Source of the DNA: Istiophorus platypterus
Lineage: Eukaryota > Chordata > Actinopteri > Istiophoriformes > Istiophoridae
NCBI GenBank assembly: GCA_016859345.1
Contig: CM029116.1
Span: forward strand, 7,531,143 to 7,595,142
Direction: 5' to 3'
DNA length: 64,000 nucleotides
Positions 35,487 through 48,300 of the stretch are shown piece by piece. Within the stretch, counting starts at the first letter, position 1, and the number at the start of each line of letters is the position of its first letter. The position numbers and the translations under genes are program-made. The notes beneath the pieces are model-generated. The model searched no databases. It worked only from the letters and a program-made list of their open reading frames with translations, and was not told where the DNA came from.

Positions 35487-38400
35487 GTCAAGAAGACCAA
35501 AACCAAACACATAATATTCTTTGCCAGTAGAAGTAGCCCCTCCTTTCGATATGAGCTCCTTGTTTTGCCTTGGTTGGTCAGAATCCTTCCCCCGGTCAGA
35601 ATATCCCCGATCTGGGTCACATTCACTCTGCTCAATGTTTGCTTGTGTTGCCTTGATGCAAATCTTCAGCCTGGATCTGTGTAGTGTGGGCAGAAGGCAA
35701 AGCATCATCCAATTGAAGAAAACTGTTGTCATTAAATAGTGTAATATGCAACACAGCAAAATAGATGCTAGAATGTGATGTGAAATGATAGATGTTTTTC
35801 TACCATCACATGATAGATATCGCCATATAACACAGGCTCTTTTTCTCCATTTTATGCAACTAAGTTCACTCCTGCGAAAGTCAGAGCTAACTTTAATTAG
35901 GCAAAAATCTTTGGATGTAGTTAGGTATAGCCCAGGGCTGCAGGTAGGTAGCTCTGAGCAAGTCAGGGAGCTGGTAGAGACAGAGAGACACCCCTCAGCC
36001 TTCCAGGAGATAGATGTATCCTGCCACTCTATAAATTGGCTGTCGGAAACATTCAGCGAGGAAAAGCGGCTATTGCTGGGAAGTTAGAGGCAGAGTGACA
36101 ATGATGGAGAGATATAAAGGGGGGGAGGACTGGGCGAGGGTCAGAAGGGAGGAGGTAGTGAGGTGAAAATTGGGAGAGGGCCAAGGTCAGTGTTGAATGA
36201 GATAGGGAGACAACTGTTTCAGAATAAAAGACCTGCAGAGACAGGACAATAAATGAAGATAAAGATGTGTTCGATTCAATTTCGACAAAGGAAGCACACA
36301 TCATGGTTATTAGATTTCTGTTATGGATTAAAACTCCTGTACAGCATTAAGCAATTAATTATTATGGCAACAACTGCAATCATTATTATATTGTCATTGC
36401 TTTAAGTATCTCCTTGTTTCATTAAATTTTTTTAGCTCAAGAGCACATGTGCTCCATAGGGGGAAAAAAGCAAGCATCAGGCTTTAGACCAGTGACTGGT
36501 TTGAATTCAGAACAATAAAGGAATGACCCACAGTGTAGAATAGCAATTACTCAAAGGATTGGACAGGTCTGATAAAATAAATGAAACCTTATGACTTGGC
36601 AAACTAGCTTCATGGTTAATGCAGGACTTCCTGGATGGCGGTAGAAGTTATTGGAGGACTGTTCCCCCCGTGGGATGGTAGGAGTGATTTGACTGTACTC
36701 TGCAGACACCAAATGGAGAAGGAGATAGTAGCTGTCTGCAGCAGGATGGATGAGATGATGAAATGAGACATAGACCAGGGGTTGGCTCATGCCAGTGATG
36801 GTATCAAAGGAGCAATGCCAAGAACTGAAAGTGTAAGAAAGACACAATAGTCTCATGTTCATTTCTGTTCCAGTGGCCGGCAGAGTGTGATCTCGTTCGA
36901 CCCTTTCAGGGAAGCACCTAGTATAGACAAAAGATAAATTGGCATCCCTGTAATTGCATGAACCATTAACCTGGAGGCAGGAACTGATCACATGACCCTG
37001 GGAGGGCTAGCGTTTGGCCTCTATCATAGAACAGCATCAGCTATTGACACACTGCAGTAATGGTCTAGCTTAGGGCTGGTAGCTTCACACAGAGTAATGA
37101 TGACCCATGCGTGCCTGCAAGCCACTGCTTCTCTGCTCATCGATGCAATTACTGCACTGAGGCATGGCTGGCCAGAAGCCCTGCCAGCAAGGAGGAAGAT
37201 CACAATTCCCCGCTGCTCCTCTTACCACCGGTTCTGAAGTAGAACATACCACCAAGACCAACAGTGACTCCGTGTAATGGTGTGATGCTAATTGCTTAAT
37301 CTGTAATATTGAAACAGATATAGGGGATTGTTCTGCACACCGTTTGCCACGATGCATTAATTACTGTTGACGTTCATGCGCGTGTTTAGTCCCGGCTGTT
37401 GAAAAATGAGATGACAAAAGAGGTAATTTCCTCTTTCTCTCAAGATGATGCATAATTGTGTGAGCTACAGTGAGGAAGGGGGTTGGGGGGGGGGGGTTGG
37501 GAGACTGGCAGGGGAGGGTCTGTGTGAGGCCTCTCCCTCCCCATTCCTTATGACAAAGACTTTAATTCACTGTAATTATACAGATGGATTGAAATATACA
37601 GCAAGACAGGGAATCACTCCAATTATGCAGAGTTGATTAAAACTTGGACCCCATGCCAGGGTGCTGCAGGAGCATGGGCGGAGTCAGGATGTGCACCATG
37701 GAAACACTGAACCAGTTAACATCTGCACCACGAAGACCAAAGCACCGGTGAGGTTTTCTGTGTCTCTTGCAAGACAGAAGTGTTTCACTCTTTGAGGTAA
37801 AGCTGAAAAGTAACAATGTATTGCTTGATGGTCTGGTGCACAAAGGAAGAGTTTTCTGCTCTTGACCAAAGGCAAACTCCTCACGCTGAAATCCCATTGC
37901 CTCCTAATGAAGATGGATCAATGCTATTCATTTACTGACAACCGCACACAGTGTACAGCACAGCCCATCTCCTGTGTTGTGTCACTGCATATAGCTACGG
38001 CATTTACGCACAGTGGTGGGGATAAGTCCTTGGCATCTGGGAAACCATGGTAAGTGGAGGAGAACGAAGAAGAGACAAAGGGAAGGAGAGGAAAAAGAGA
38101 GTTAAAGAGTTAAAGAGAAACAGACACAGAGACAAAGAGAATGAGAGAGGGAGAGAAAAAGATCACAAATAGGGAGGAACAGAGTGAAAAGGGCAAGACA
38201 TTTGTCACTCTCTCCTACAGGACCATAGGAAGAAAGAACAATATCATTAATCTCCTGACATTTCAATATTGTATTAACCTTTCTAGTGGAATTCTCAGGG
38301 CTCATTAGTCTTTTTTGAGGGGGAGAAAAATAATAATCGATAGAACAAGCTCTGGACACAATCTAGAAATATACTGCAGTCAAATAACATACAACCTCAA

Positions 38401-39744
38401 GCCAGTCACAAGATGCTATCCTGTCCATAGCTGTCGCTCTCTTTATCTGCTTTAAATTAATTGGTTAAAACACAAATATATCAAATAAAAAGATGAATGG
38501 AAGTGAAAGGGCGTAGCTGTTTCTCTCAAGTAGGTCACCATCATAAAAGAGAAAAATGGCCAGGCTAAAAAAAACAGCTTAAAATGGCAACACAAGCACA
38601 TCAGCCATCTTATGTGAAAGAAAAAAAAAAAAAAACGCCCCAAGGCCACACAAAGCGTGATGAACCCATGTCTCGTCTCCCCCACTCAGTCACTCAGCAG
38701 CCTGTCGCCGACGGAACGATAGAAGGAAAGAGGAGAGAGACAGAGAGGGTGGAGTGGAGGCGGGATGAACCCAAAGGTGCCCACACCCTTTAGAGCCCAC
38801 CAGCATGAGCCTCCCCACTCCGTGGCTGCTGGGACCTCAGCCTGCTCACCCTTGTCCTCACCTTCCATCTATCAGAGCCTGAGGAGCGCCCGCCATTCAA
38901 ACCACCGGCATTCCCCGTGTCATTTGACTAAGAAAACACCCTAATTCATCCCCATTATGCGCCCTCGTTGAACACCAAGTGCCACCAGGCCTTTTGTCTG
39001 TCTCCATTTACATGTAGACGCCATGACTGGTCCTGTCAGGGTTTAGCTGAGCCTGATTGGTGACGGTTGGTATGAAAACATGTCGCCTTTGAATGGCAAG
39101 ATTGTATGTTTGCATTGGACATTCCTAACCTTGGGTAGGAGTCACAAGAGGTCAATTGTTATTTCAATACTGTCATTATCGGCGTATCCAACACCTTGAC
39201 TAAGACAAGAGCCTGCTGATGCCCGGGCAGCAGGTGGGTGGCAGATTCACACATCTACACCATGTTTCTCTGTTTGGGCTGATAATTCGTTTTCTATTTT
39301 TTAATTTAGTAGAAATCAGGCATATTTGGAATAGGAGAAATATTGTATTGGAGGAGTTTAAGAAGATTAGTTTAAGAGATTTGGAATCCACAGAGGGTAG
39401 ACGAAATGATGAACACATCATGAAAAAGGAGTCTGAAGTAGGGCTTGGCGATAGGAGATTATACAGATTATACACCGTAAGGCAATTGATGTAGATATTG
39501 CTTTACTATATCTGCCAAGGTATCTATCCCTTTTAATACCAGTGGGTGTATTAGACTGTCGTGGCCAGTGTTACAAATGATGCAGGACTATTTTAAGGTA
39601 TCACGGCATCAAGAGGATTTTTGCATCAGTCAGCTGAATAGCTTGATTTGTCAAGTTTGTCAAGCACTAGCCAAAAAAAATTCCCATCAAGTTTTCAAAT
39701 TAAGATTCGAGAAAACTTGAATGACCAAGATATTAATCTTGGCT

Positions 39745-39985
39745 AAATAATTGATCAGTTAAATGAGTAGTTAATGAACAGAAAAATTTATCACCAAGAA
39801 TAATGTTCATCTATCATTTTAGGTCATTCAACAAGCCAAAATGCTAAACATTTGATAGTTACAGTTGAACTTGTTGGTTGTACAAAAAAAGGATCTCACT
39901 TTTTCACTGTTTTTTTAACAGATGAAATAACGATCAAGTTATCAAAATTTAATGAGGAGTTTGGTCCAAAATGAAAATAGTTATT
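39745..39985. mobile_element. MITE-like AT-rich dispersed repeat, copy 4
   Basis: Contains GGCTAAATAATTGATCAGTT, TTTTAGGTCATTCAACAAGC, CAAAATGCTAAACATTTGAT and AACGATCAAGTTATC. The middle TTTTAGGTCATT...AAAATGC segment is typical of this repeat type as I remember it from percomorph genomes. Class inferred. Confidence 0.45.
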
Positions 39986-41369
39986 AGGTGTAGTCCTACA
40001 TGAAGCATACTTTACATAATGAGCGAATCTTGCAAGTTTATCCCACTAATCAAAGGGCTGATGATAGTTTTAATAATGATCATAAGCACTTTGATAAAGA
40101 CTGTGACTCATGGGTAACGGGAACAGCTTATGATGCAAAGACTGCAGCAGAGAAAAAAGGCTGAGGCAGGGAAGATTCCAGGAGACGGCACAAGGAGGCT
40201 TTATTCCTCTGGGTTAATTGTGCGGACCCTGTCGCCACTAAATAAGGATGGTTAGAATGACTGGCTAAGTGACAAATGGATGTACAAATCACCCAGATTA
40301 CTCCTCAGTTATTAGAAAAACTTGGATTTGGCTGGCATCCACACTCCCTCTCTCATTACATCCGGCAGTCTTGCCATTGACGGCTATCTCTTAGAATAAT
40401 TCATCTTGGTTCAATTTTCACAAGTTGAAACAGGCCTGAGTGTTTTATGTTGATTAAAAAATAAGTTTTTGCAGTGATCCTGGGATTGTGATGAGTCGGT
40501 TGGCGAGATCATTAAGCGTAAATGAGTTTTGACTGATCGTCTGAAGGGGTGGCGTTTGACCTGCAGCTGTAGTGTAAATGGCTGTGGAGAGGTGCTGGTA
40601 AGCTGTCTAAACACTGTGCACCTGTGACGACGGGCTCCTCGCCGGCGCTCGCGCAAAGGGTAGCGACAGTAAGATGAGTTGTCAGACAGTACACAGCTGT
40701 TCACTTAATTACCTCCTAGTTTGGGAAGGAGGTTAATGAAGCAGTTTGGCGATCATAAATGAGAGGCAGCCTGAATGTGCACAAAAGAAATTAGTTTCTG
40801 GCTGCTGGGACGGAGTTGAAAGCAACAGCCGTTTAAATTATTGATTGCAAAAACTGAAACACTGAAGGCATACAGAGAGAGGAAGCCGAAAGAGGAGGAG
40901 AGGAGGAGAGGAGGAGAGGTTCGTGTGCTTTACAGATTTGTACATGTTTAGGATATTCCTGTACAGAGTAATTAGGCCTCATACTGACACTGGCATGTTA
41001 GTGGATCTTTTGTCATTGAGTGTACTTCCTTCTGGGAAATTAGACTCATTCATTCACTTGGAACTTGCACGTCCTCATTTGTAGAATGCGAAGACGGTGA
41101 ACAAGAATTGTGTTGCTTTTTTTTATCCTGCAGAACCTGTAAAAATGAACGGGAGAGTTTTGTTTGTTTTTAACCACCACGCATTTGAGGAATCCCTGTC
41201 ATCTCTTTATGCTATGGCACTTTTGTAGGTTGATCTACAGCTAAATTAGTTCTGAAATTTACTGAACTTATTATAGATGACATAATATAGAACAGTTATT
41301 ATCTGTCCTAATGATGACAAGGTTTTAAAAAATGCCACGGTTTGCAAACTGCACTGAAAGTAGTTTCGA

Positions 41370-41480
41370 TTGCAGCTAACAATAATTTTCACGTTTGACT
41401 AATATGTTGATTATCTTTTCTATTAATACATTATTTGTTTCCTGTATTAAATGTCACAGAATGGCTAAAACGTCATTACT
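41370..41480. mobile_element. MITE-like AT-rich dispersed repeat, fragment
   Basis: TTGCAGCTAACAATAATTTTC followed by TGACTAATATGTTGATTATC and TATTAATACATTATTTG; a one-ended fragment of the same type as the copies at 27120 and 39745. Confidence 0.4.
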
Positions 41481-44129
41481 ATTTCCCATTTTCACACTTA
41501 CACTTTACATGTTACATATACTATAAATGTGTATGCTTATCGATACAGTAGCACAGAGTATTTTTCACTTGTATGAGAAAACCTTCAAAGAGAAGGACAG
41601 AACATTATAATAAAATACACACATATATATAAATACAGACAAACTCCTCTTTTTCATTCCCCTTTCCCAAGTTTTGATGTTGTAGACATGCCACTACACC
41701 CAGAGCATTCCCCCGAGCACACAGGTAGAGTAACTTGAGGGACCAGACCAAAGCCCATCCAGCCTCATATTGCATATTCATGCCTTTATGAGGTGAATAA
41801 CCCTGGCAGCCTGTGTATCCACTTAATATCCTTAATCACCTGCATCTCATTGTGGGGTCTGGACACACCTCCACTCATTAAAATGATGGATGGAGGCATA
41901 AGGGGATGCTCTCCCCTGTTCCAAATTTGTTCTTGTTTAGAAAGGTGCTTATTAGAGAACACCTGGGGGAATTTTCTCCCAGCTCCAGAAGCTGAGAGAA
42001 AGAGGAGGAGGAGGCGGAGGGGGAGGAGGGGGGGAGTGGGAATTCCAAGACCACAGTTGTCATAGCTGAGCTATTATAAAACTTTTACTCAATTACACTG
42101 ATATGTTTCTAATTTGTCAATGTAAACATTAAATGTCAGCACAAATATTAAAATTCTTTGGATTCTAAAGATGACAAGTATGCATATTCATTGTTAAGAA
42201 AAACTGTTACATATTTGATCCTTGGTTTTTAATTAGATTACTTTGGTGAATTCCTGTATTTTTACATTCAAAAATTAGAAAATTGTGGCCACAAATGAGG
42301 CCAGTGCACTTAGAATCTCCCGTTCCTCTGCCGGCTTTCGGGAGAGGACTCAGACTGGTCGTTCTCCCGAGGCTCCGGCGTGTTAAGGTGGGCAGCACTC
42401 TTCATTAACTTGTAAAAACAGGACTTCCATTCCAGGTCTTCGAGGCTCAGGAGGGAGCACAAAGGGGAGGAACCATCTCTCTTTCTTCATCACTGATGTT
42501 TGAATAAGCCAGACAGACAGTGGTTGACATTAAAGACTCCCATAGGCCAGGTTATTGCCTCTGTGAGGACAAGCAGCAGGCAGGTTAGATGTAATAAACT
42601 GGAACAAATGTATTTCGGGCTCCAATTAGGATAAGTCGCTGTCTGGAGTTTCTCTGTGACGGTAATGTCACCTTCTGATTTTATGGATATTTTGTTTTGC
42701 CACGTCAGCACCTATCCCACCAGCTAGTGAGTGAGGAGAAATAAAAGGAACACTGTATTCGCTCTCTTATGTAACCTCATTGAAGCCTCCTTATGCCTAA
42801 TTGGCAGCAATCTAGGCCTGTCAAATTGAATATAATCCCTTCATCGTAGGTTTTAGCTTCCCTCTGTGGCTCCAGACGCCTTTGCTGAATGACATGGGGA
42901 TGCTGATATTGTGAGTAATGGAGAACACTAATGGAATTGGCGTTAGGTAATACATTTGAATAGCTACTGTACAGAACAGAAATAGCTGTTTAGCCGCCCG
43001 GTCAAGGATATTGATAGTTCCCTCCTTGACAGCGCCGTTTAAGTGCATTGCGTCCTTTGGGGTGAGGCTAGCTCAGATGATTTCACATTAAAATGCAATA
43101 GATGCACTGACATTGAGTTTTATTATGATACTTTTCAATTATAGCTATAATAAATATGTCAGCAAAATTAATTCATTCCGATTCTGCTATCAGCTATGTA
43201 GCCAAAGCCTGATATGACTTATTACTCTTCGTCATAACCCTCCATTGTTGTCCAAAAAACACATCAATTAGTCAAATTGGACAACTTGCTCCTTCATCTC
43301 CATAAACAAGGGCACTATAGTTAATTTTGAGTCAAGTACAGTGTATGCACAAGTACCATGAATATTCTGTGTCCCTCACATTGTTGTTTTATTTTTCTTT
43401 TGTAAGTCTGTCTGTTTTTGTAAGAGAAGGAAATAAAACTAGATCACTTCTTATTTTTCCAACATTTTATGACGGTAACCGACATATCACTGGTACTTGT
43501 GATGCTATACATAGCCCCATCTGTGTGTAGTAGCATAATAGCTGCTCTAGTATAGCTGCAGACCCTCGCCGAAGCAACATAATCAGTGACATTGCACTAC
43601 TTTGTTATTCCCTGAAAGCTCTGTAGACTGGTGGGACAGGCAGAAGCATTTATATGTAAACAGGTTATTAGGAGCATGTCTATGTCCATTTTTGGCTAAA
43701 TGTGGACGTGGGAATCAGGTTCACTTCCCAGTTATTGATATTTATTTAAACAATTTGTATGAACTGTTTTATAAATATGATAAATAATGCATCTAAATGT
43801 TTAGTTCTGATTCCACAGTTTTGTGCATTGAATCATAGCAGGCAAACACTCTGTTTAGGAAATGTACTTTCTTAAAATTGAATGGCTTCTATAGATCATT
43901 TGTAAACTTTTTTTTTTTGATTTGCGTCTTCAGTTGGAATGCATGGGTTTGGGATTGAGTGCCACAGACAGGAAAGAGAAAGGGTAAATATTGAGTGATA
44001 GAGTGATGCATTGTTGGTTTAGGTTTTTTCTGGAATTTGTTGACATTAAGAAAAATCTAGACAAATACACCCTTATTATTTCAGAAAATATCAACAAATG
44101 ACCAAAGTCACATGTATAGTTTGAACTTT

Positions 44130-44161
44130 TTTATTCATCATTTTTTTTAGTTCTTTTTATT
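44130..44161 (-). promoter_or_regulatory. paired poly(A) signals, robo1
   Basis: Two AATAAA hexamers on the - strand (44161-44156 and 44135-44130), the most distal good candidates for the robo1 transcript end. Confidence 0.5.
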
Positions 44162-44554
44162 TTTTGCTTTACGAAACAAATGTTTGCAGATGTCCTATGA
44201 ATAAACAACAGCACCCTCTCTCCTTAAAAAACAGGGATCAAACGATCACCCCTGTCCTATCAAGAAAAGAGACCCTTCTTGTCCAATAAAAACCTCTCCA
44301 GATTCCCAAAGTGACTCTTATTTCCTGTATTTGAAATTTGTTTTTAAGTGCATTAGTAGACAACATCACCGTTTCAATTAATGTGCAATAGCTGAGTTTA
44401 TGGTCAATGTGAAGAGATATTTACATTGCAGCTATGACTCACATTAACTGTCTGTTTTATCACTTGAGCTAGCATCAGAACCGGAGAGGGAGACAATCAC
44501 AACGCAAGGAGTCTCCTTTCAAGCACAGCCTTCGTAAACAGCAACCTTTACCTA

Positions 44555-44588
44555 CATCATCATCATCATCATCATCATCACCATCATC
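44555..44588. repeat. (ATC)n microsatellite in robo1 3'UTR
   Basis: Eleven or so ATC units with one interruption (ACC), within the inferred UTR. Confidence 0.9.
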
Positions 44589-44678
44589 AGGATTAACTAG
44601 ACTCTTTTGTCATACCTGTTTTCCTCCAGTAAGACAAAAAGGTTAATAGATAGAATGGTTTAAAATAAAGTTTAGTGA

Positions 44679-44686
44679 TTGTGCTT
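44679..44686 (-). promoter_or_regulatory. miR-218 8-mer seed site, robo1 3'UTR
   Basis: The + strand reads TTGTGCTT, so the robo1 mRNA reads AAGCACAA, a perfect 8-mer for miR-218. It lies about 700 bases after the stop. Its partner gene robo2 has the same 8-mer in its own UTR (19297). Confidence 0.6.
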
Positions 44687-45378
44687 TTAAAACCAAAGTA
44701 AAACAAATAACAAACATTGACGACAACACGAAACATAACAGTGCATTACAAAAAAAAACAAAAGGAAAAAAAAAAAGATCCCAAAGTGGCACTTTCTTGG
44801 GGCAGCTAAATAATATTGCAATTTACAACATGAATGGAAATGATAAAATAATATTTATATTTACTGGCATAATAAAATTAGAATTCGCAAAATAAAACAT
44901 GGAAGACAAATTTGAGGTACCACAATGGGTAAAACAAGAGGACATCATGTATACACGTATATTTACAGTCCACCCCTGCTTGCAGCTATTTTATTACAGT
45001 AACATCTGACTGTACGGGCCCTCCAAAGTTCTTGTCAAGGCAAGCCGAGTCATGTCAATGTCTGGAGTAGGATTTCTCTCCATATTGCATTGGAATTAAA
45101 CATAAATATACTACGGCGTATTTTGTTTTGAATGCACCATTCTTTTATCTTCAGACACGCTTTCCTTTTTTTTTTTTTTTCAAATGGACATAAAAAATGA
45201 ATAGTTAGAAAAAAAACCCATTGGTCTGTTTTCCAGATGTAAAGAAACACTACTGATGTATGGTATGATGGCAGCCAACATGATGGTGAAATACTGAGAT
45301 ATTTAAAATTGTAAGAGAAACAATGGAGCTCCACTCTTTGAAAAATCAGCACAGTTCCTCCTTTGTCTCCTCCGTTCT

Positions 45379-45393
45379 TCAGCTTTCTACCAT
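45379..45393 (-). CDS. robo1: robo1 last coding exon (MVES, stop)
   Basis: A tiny coding end. The acceptor is TTTTACTTTTAACCCAG and entry is phase 0; it reads M-V-E-S then TGA at 45381-45379. Joined to the previous exon this gives EELEMVES, very close to the EELEETES end I remember for mammalian ROBO1, which supports the junction. The 3'UTR continues in the same exon. Confidence 0.85.
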   Translation of the reverse strand: MVES

Positions 45394-48300
45394 CTGGGTT
45401 AAAAGTAAAACAAACAAACACAAAAACAAACAGTTTGATCAGTATCAGCTGAGAAGTAACAAGCTATTGCAATTTTTTTTTATTAATATTAATTGATATT
45501 TTTTGAATTAATATTATTAATTATTTTTTTTAACTTCCAAAAATTAGTGTTGGGCTGTATTGCTATGGTCATCTGCTAAAATCAGATTTGTTGAGAGATA
45601 GACTCTGTAATTATATACAAGAGTCTGTACCTCCAGCTCTTCATCTCCTGGTTGTAAGGCCCCCGTGGTGATGAGGCCCATGTCTGCAGGGTTCCTGCGG
45701 CCTCCTTCTCCTCTCCGCCGGCCCCCTGAGCCCCTAGATGACATGGAGCTGGAGGAGCTTGGGTCTCGGGGGCTGTTGACTGTGGGGAACTGTGGTCGGC
45801 TATAGGGCAGAATGTCCTCTGAACCTAGGGACAAAGAAGAAGTGTGGAAGGAAATGAGACTCACATAATGTAAAAAAAAAAGAAATGCACACGGCTCTGA
45901 AGGATTCTTTCACATTGTGTTTGTTGTAGTACCTGCATGTTGGCGTGCCTTGTGGGCAGTGCTACCCTCATGTCTATTCCCTTTCTCTCCATGAGAAGTC
46001 TTTTGTCTCTCCTGAACGTCTTTGCGTTCGGATGAGCTGGTTCTCAGGTCCGAGCCCTCTCTGGGCCTATAGCCTCCTGTTCCCCCTCTCTTATCTCGAC
46101 CCTCACCTGCTTTGGGGGAAATCACTCCCCGGCCCTCAAGGGCCGCCTTGGCGGGATGTGTAGGGGACTTAAGCACTGCTGGAGGTGGGATAGGTGGAGG
46201 TGGGAGATCTGAAGGATAAACACAGGAAGTAAGACCACATTAACAGCCGACATCAAAACCTTGGGTTTAGATAATTGCACATGTCTGAGGAATAAGAATC
46301 TGTGTACTCTTGACACACTAATGTGTATCATCTGTCATTCAGCTGTCTCACACCTGCAAGGTGATACACAAACACAGCTGTGGTGTGTGTACATACACTC
46401 ATATCTGTACACATTGCTATGCTGAACGGAAACTCCTCTGAACTGACAGTAAACAAAAGGGATAACACGAGACAGGCCGAATCTGGTCAGAGAGTTATGA
46501 GATTTGAGTGAGAAGAGGAAGAGGGGAGTGTGACGGTCAGCAGCTGGCTCTCTGACCTGCCCCGCTTCCCCCTGTTGATGAATCAATGCTGCTTGTCCTT
46601 GAGCCATTATTCATATGAGGCCAGCCAGTGGGCCGCCTGGCTACTTGCACATCACACGGCCATCTAGACAAAACGCTGAGAGAAAGGCCTTGTGTGCCTG
46701 CGATCGATGGTTTTTCATCTTCTAATCAGCCTCTGACCCAAAGGATGGTTTTGTCAGCGGCCGGAACCCATAAGCCACATAGGATTAGAAAGTTAGTAAA
46801 CGCAGCAAGTGCTGACTCTCACACATTTCTCGCTTCCCAATGGCTACCTTGAACATTTGTCAAGAATCAAAGCTTTTATTTTGCATCTTTTTATTCATGT
46901 TTTTATAAACATGAAAGGCTAATGGGGTGGATGATGTCTCTGCTGTATTCTGTTGGTGGAATCAGGCAGCTTCAATACACTTTTCTGATTACCCTCCACC
47001 TCCATCCACTCCTCCTGAATACAAAAGGGGTCCGGTCAATATCATACAGCAGAGAGGCGTCTGCAGTTTTTTAATATCTCTCTTGCCTCCTGAGTCCTAC
47101 CTCAGTCAGAGTCCGATCAATGCCACAGTCTGTGAGATATAGCTCACTACAAGGGAGGAGCGGTGCCTGTTAGATTTATGGGGAAATATCATTGAGGACA
47201 GAGCTCGGGTCTTAAAAGTGTCTCTGCGCTTGCCGCGGAGGGTGTATCCATGGGACTGGTGGTTAATTAGGCCGCCAAGACGGATCAAAAGACAGGAAAG
47301 GGTTAAGTTCAGAGAGGAGGTAGACAAAGGCATTAGAGTCAAACGCAATATGAATCATGGGGGGAATATAACTTGGGTATTTCCACATCCACTGTGCAAA
47401 CAAGAGTGAAATGAGTAGGTCAAAGAGGGGTAAGGGCTGCTGAAGGGGAGGGGGGGGGTCCCTCCCTTGCTGGTTCACTTGTTTCCCTGCCTTTTCCCTG
47501 CCTGCTTAACTAATATTTTTTATGTATTTATAGTGATGCTGTCTGGAAAGTAATCTCATGGTGGAGTAATTGGAAAGGTAGAGAGCGATATAAAACAAAC
47601 TATAGAAATACACATTACAATGTATTGTGTGGGTAGCAAACACCAGTGTTTTCTTTCTTCTCTCTCCTCCTTTACATTTCATTAAATCACCTTCCTTCAC
47701 CTATCACCTCCCCACCAGTCCTCAGAACCACAGACAGGGCATGTCAGGTGGGGGGTGGAGAAAAGAAATGGGGGGGTGGGCAATAACCTCCAAATGAAAA
47801 ACAATCCATTCAGATCAAATGCAATCAGCAGGAGGACTGATGGACAGACAGAGCTGCAGATATGTCAGTCCGCCCCTCGCCGCTCAAACAAAGAGGGAGG
47901 AGAGGGGAGCAGGGAGAAGAGCAGAGAGTGGAGAGGGATGGAGGTCGCTCTACAGGGAGGGGCAGCGGATGGGGAGGAAGCCAGAATATAAGGAGGATGG
48001 CAGGAGGCGGAGGTTTTAGGGGGTGGGGTGGGGGGGGGGGGCGTTGGATTTTCTGCAGTGATATAGCTGGTCTGGCTCCTAGTGAGCTGGATATTAAATC
48101 TCCTTGTCAAGTGCTTCCAACACTCAAGGACACCTGACACTAAGGGGAGAGCCAGCTCCGGGACGGCACATACTGTACACAGCAGAGTGAGCATGTGCAC
48201 ACACTTCACACACAGATATATATTTCTAAATGATTTTTTTTCCACTAGAAAAAGAGCCTTTTCCGCTGGTGTGCTGTATGTTTAAGGAATGCTACTGTGA

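Larger units (their letters stand above)
21871..44100. other. robo2-robo1 intergenic region
   Basis: About 22 kb between the two 3'UTRs, with no recognisable gene apart from the candidate exon at 22902. Contents I can support: microsatellites (22189, 26513, 32043, 35469), a near-perfect fold-back (27798-27869), ATTAATC-rich repeat copies (27120, 33355, 39745, 41370), purine-rich tracts (38085-38160; GAGGA units about 40890-40917) and a G run at 37478-37500. Long stretches are unique AT-rich text with TAATTA-type motifs. No transposase or reverse-transcriptase frame is visible. Confidence 0.7.
44110..45378 (-). other. robo1: robo1 3'UTR (extent inferred)
   Basis: Non-coding sequence after the robo1 stop on the - strand, about 1.25 kb to AATAAA signals (TTTATT on +) at 44156-44161 and 44130-44135. 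A possible earlier signal lies at 44990-44995. It carries a miR-218 8-mer site at 44679-44686, Pumilio-type TGTAAATA at 44960-44967 and 44418-44425, and an (ATC)n run. The open frame that runs on after the stop exon (NPDGRKLKNGG) is not coding by this model. Confidence 0.6.

Noticed and set aside
36551..36991. 146-codon open frame on - strand
   Set aside because: No recognisable domain, no matching splice signals, in a stretch that otherwise looks non-coding.
45050..45378. Coding continuation NPDGRKLKNGGDKG on - strand
   Set aside because: This frame is out of phase with the upstream exon; the in-phase reading gives MVES and stop, matching the known robo1 end.
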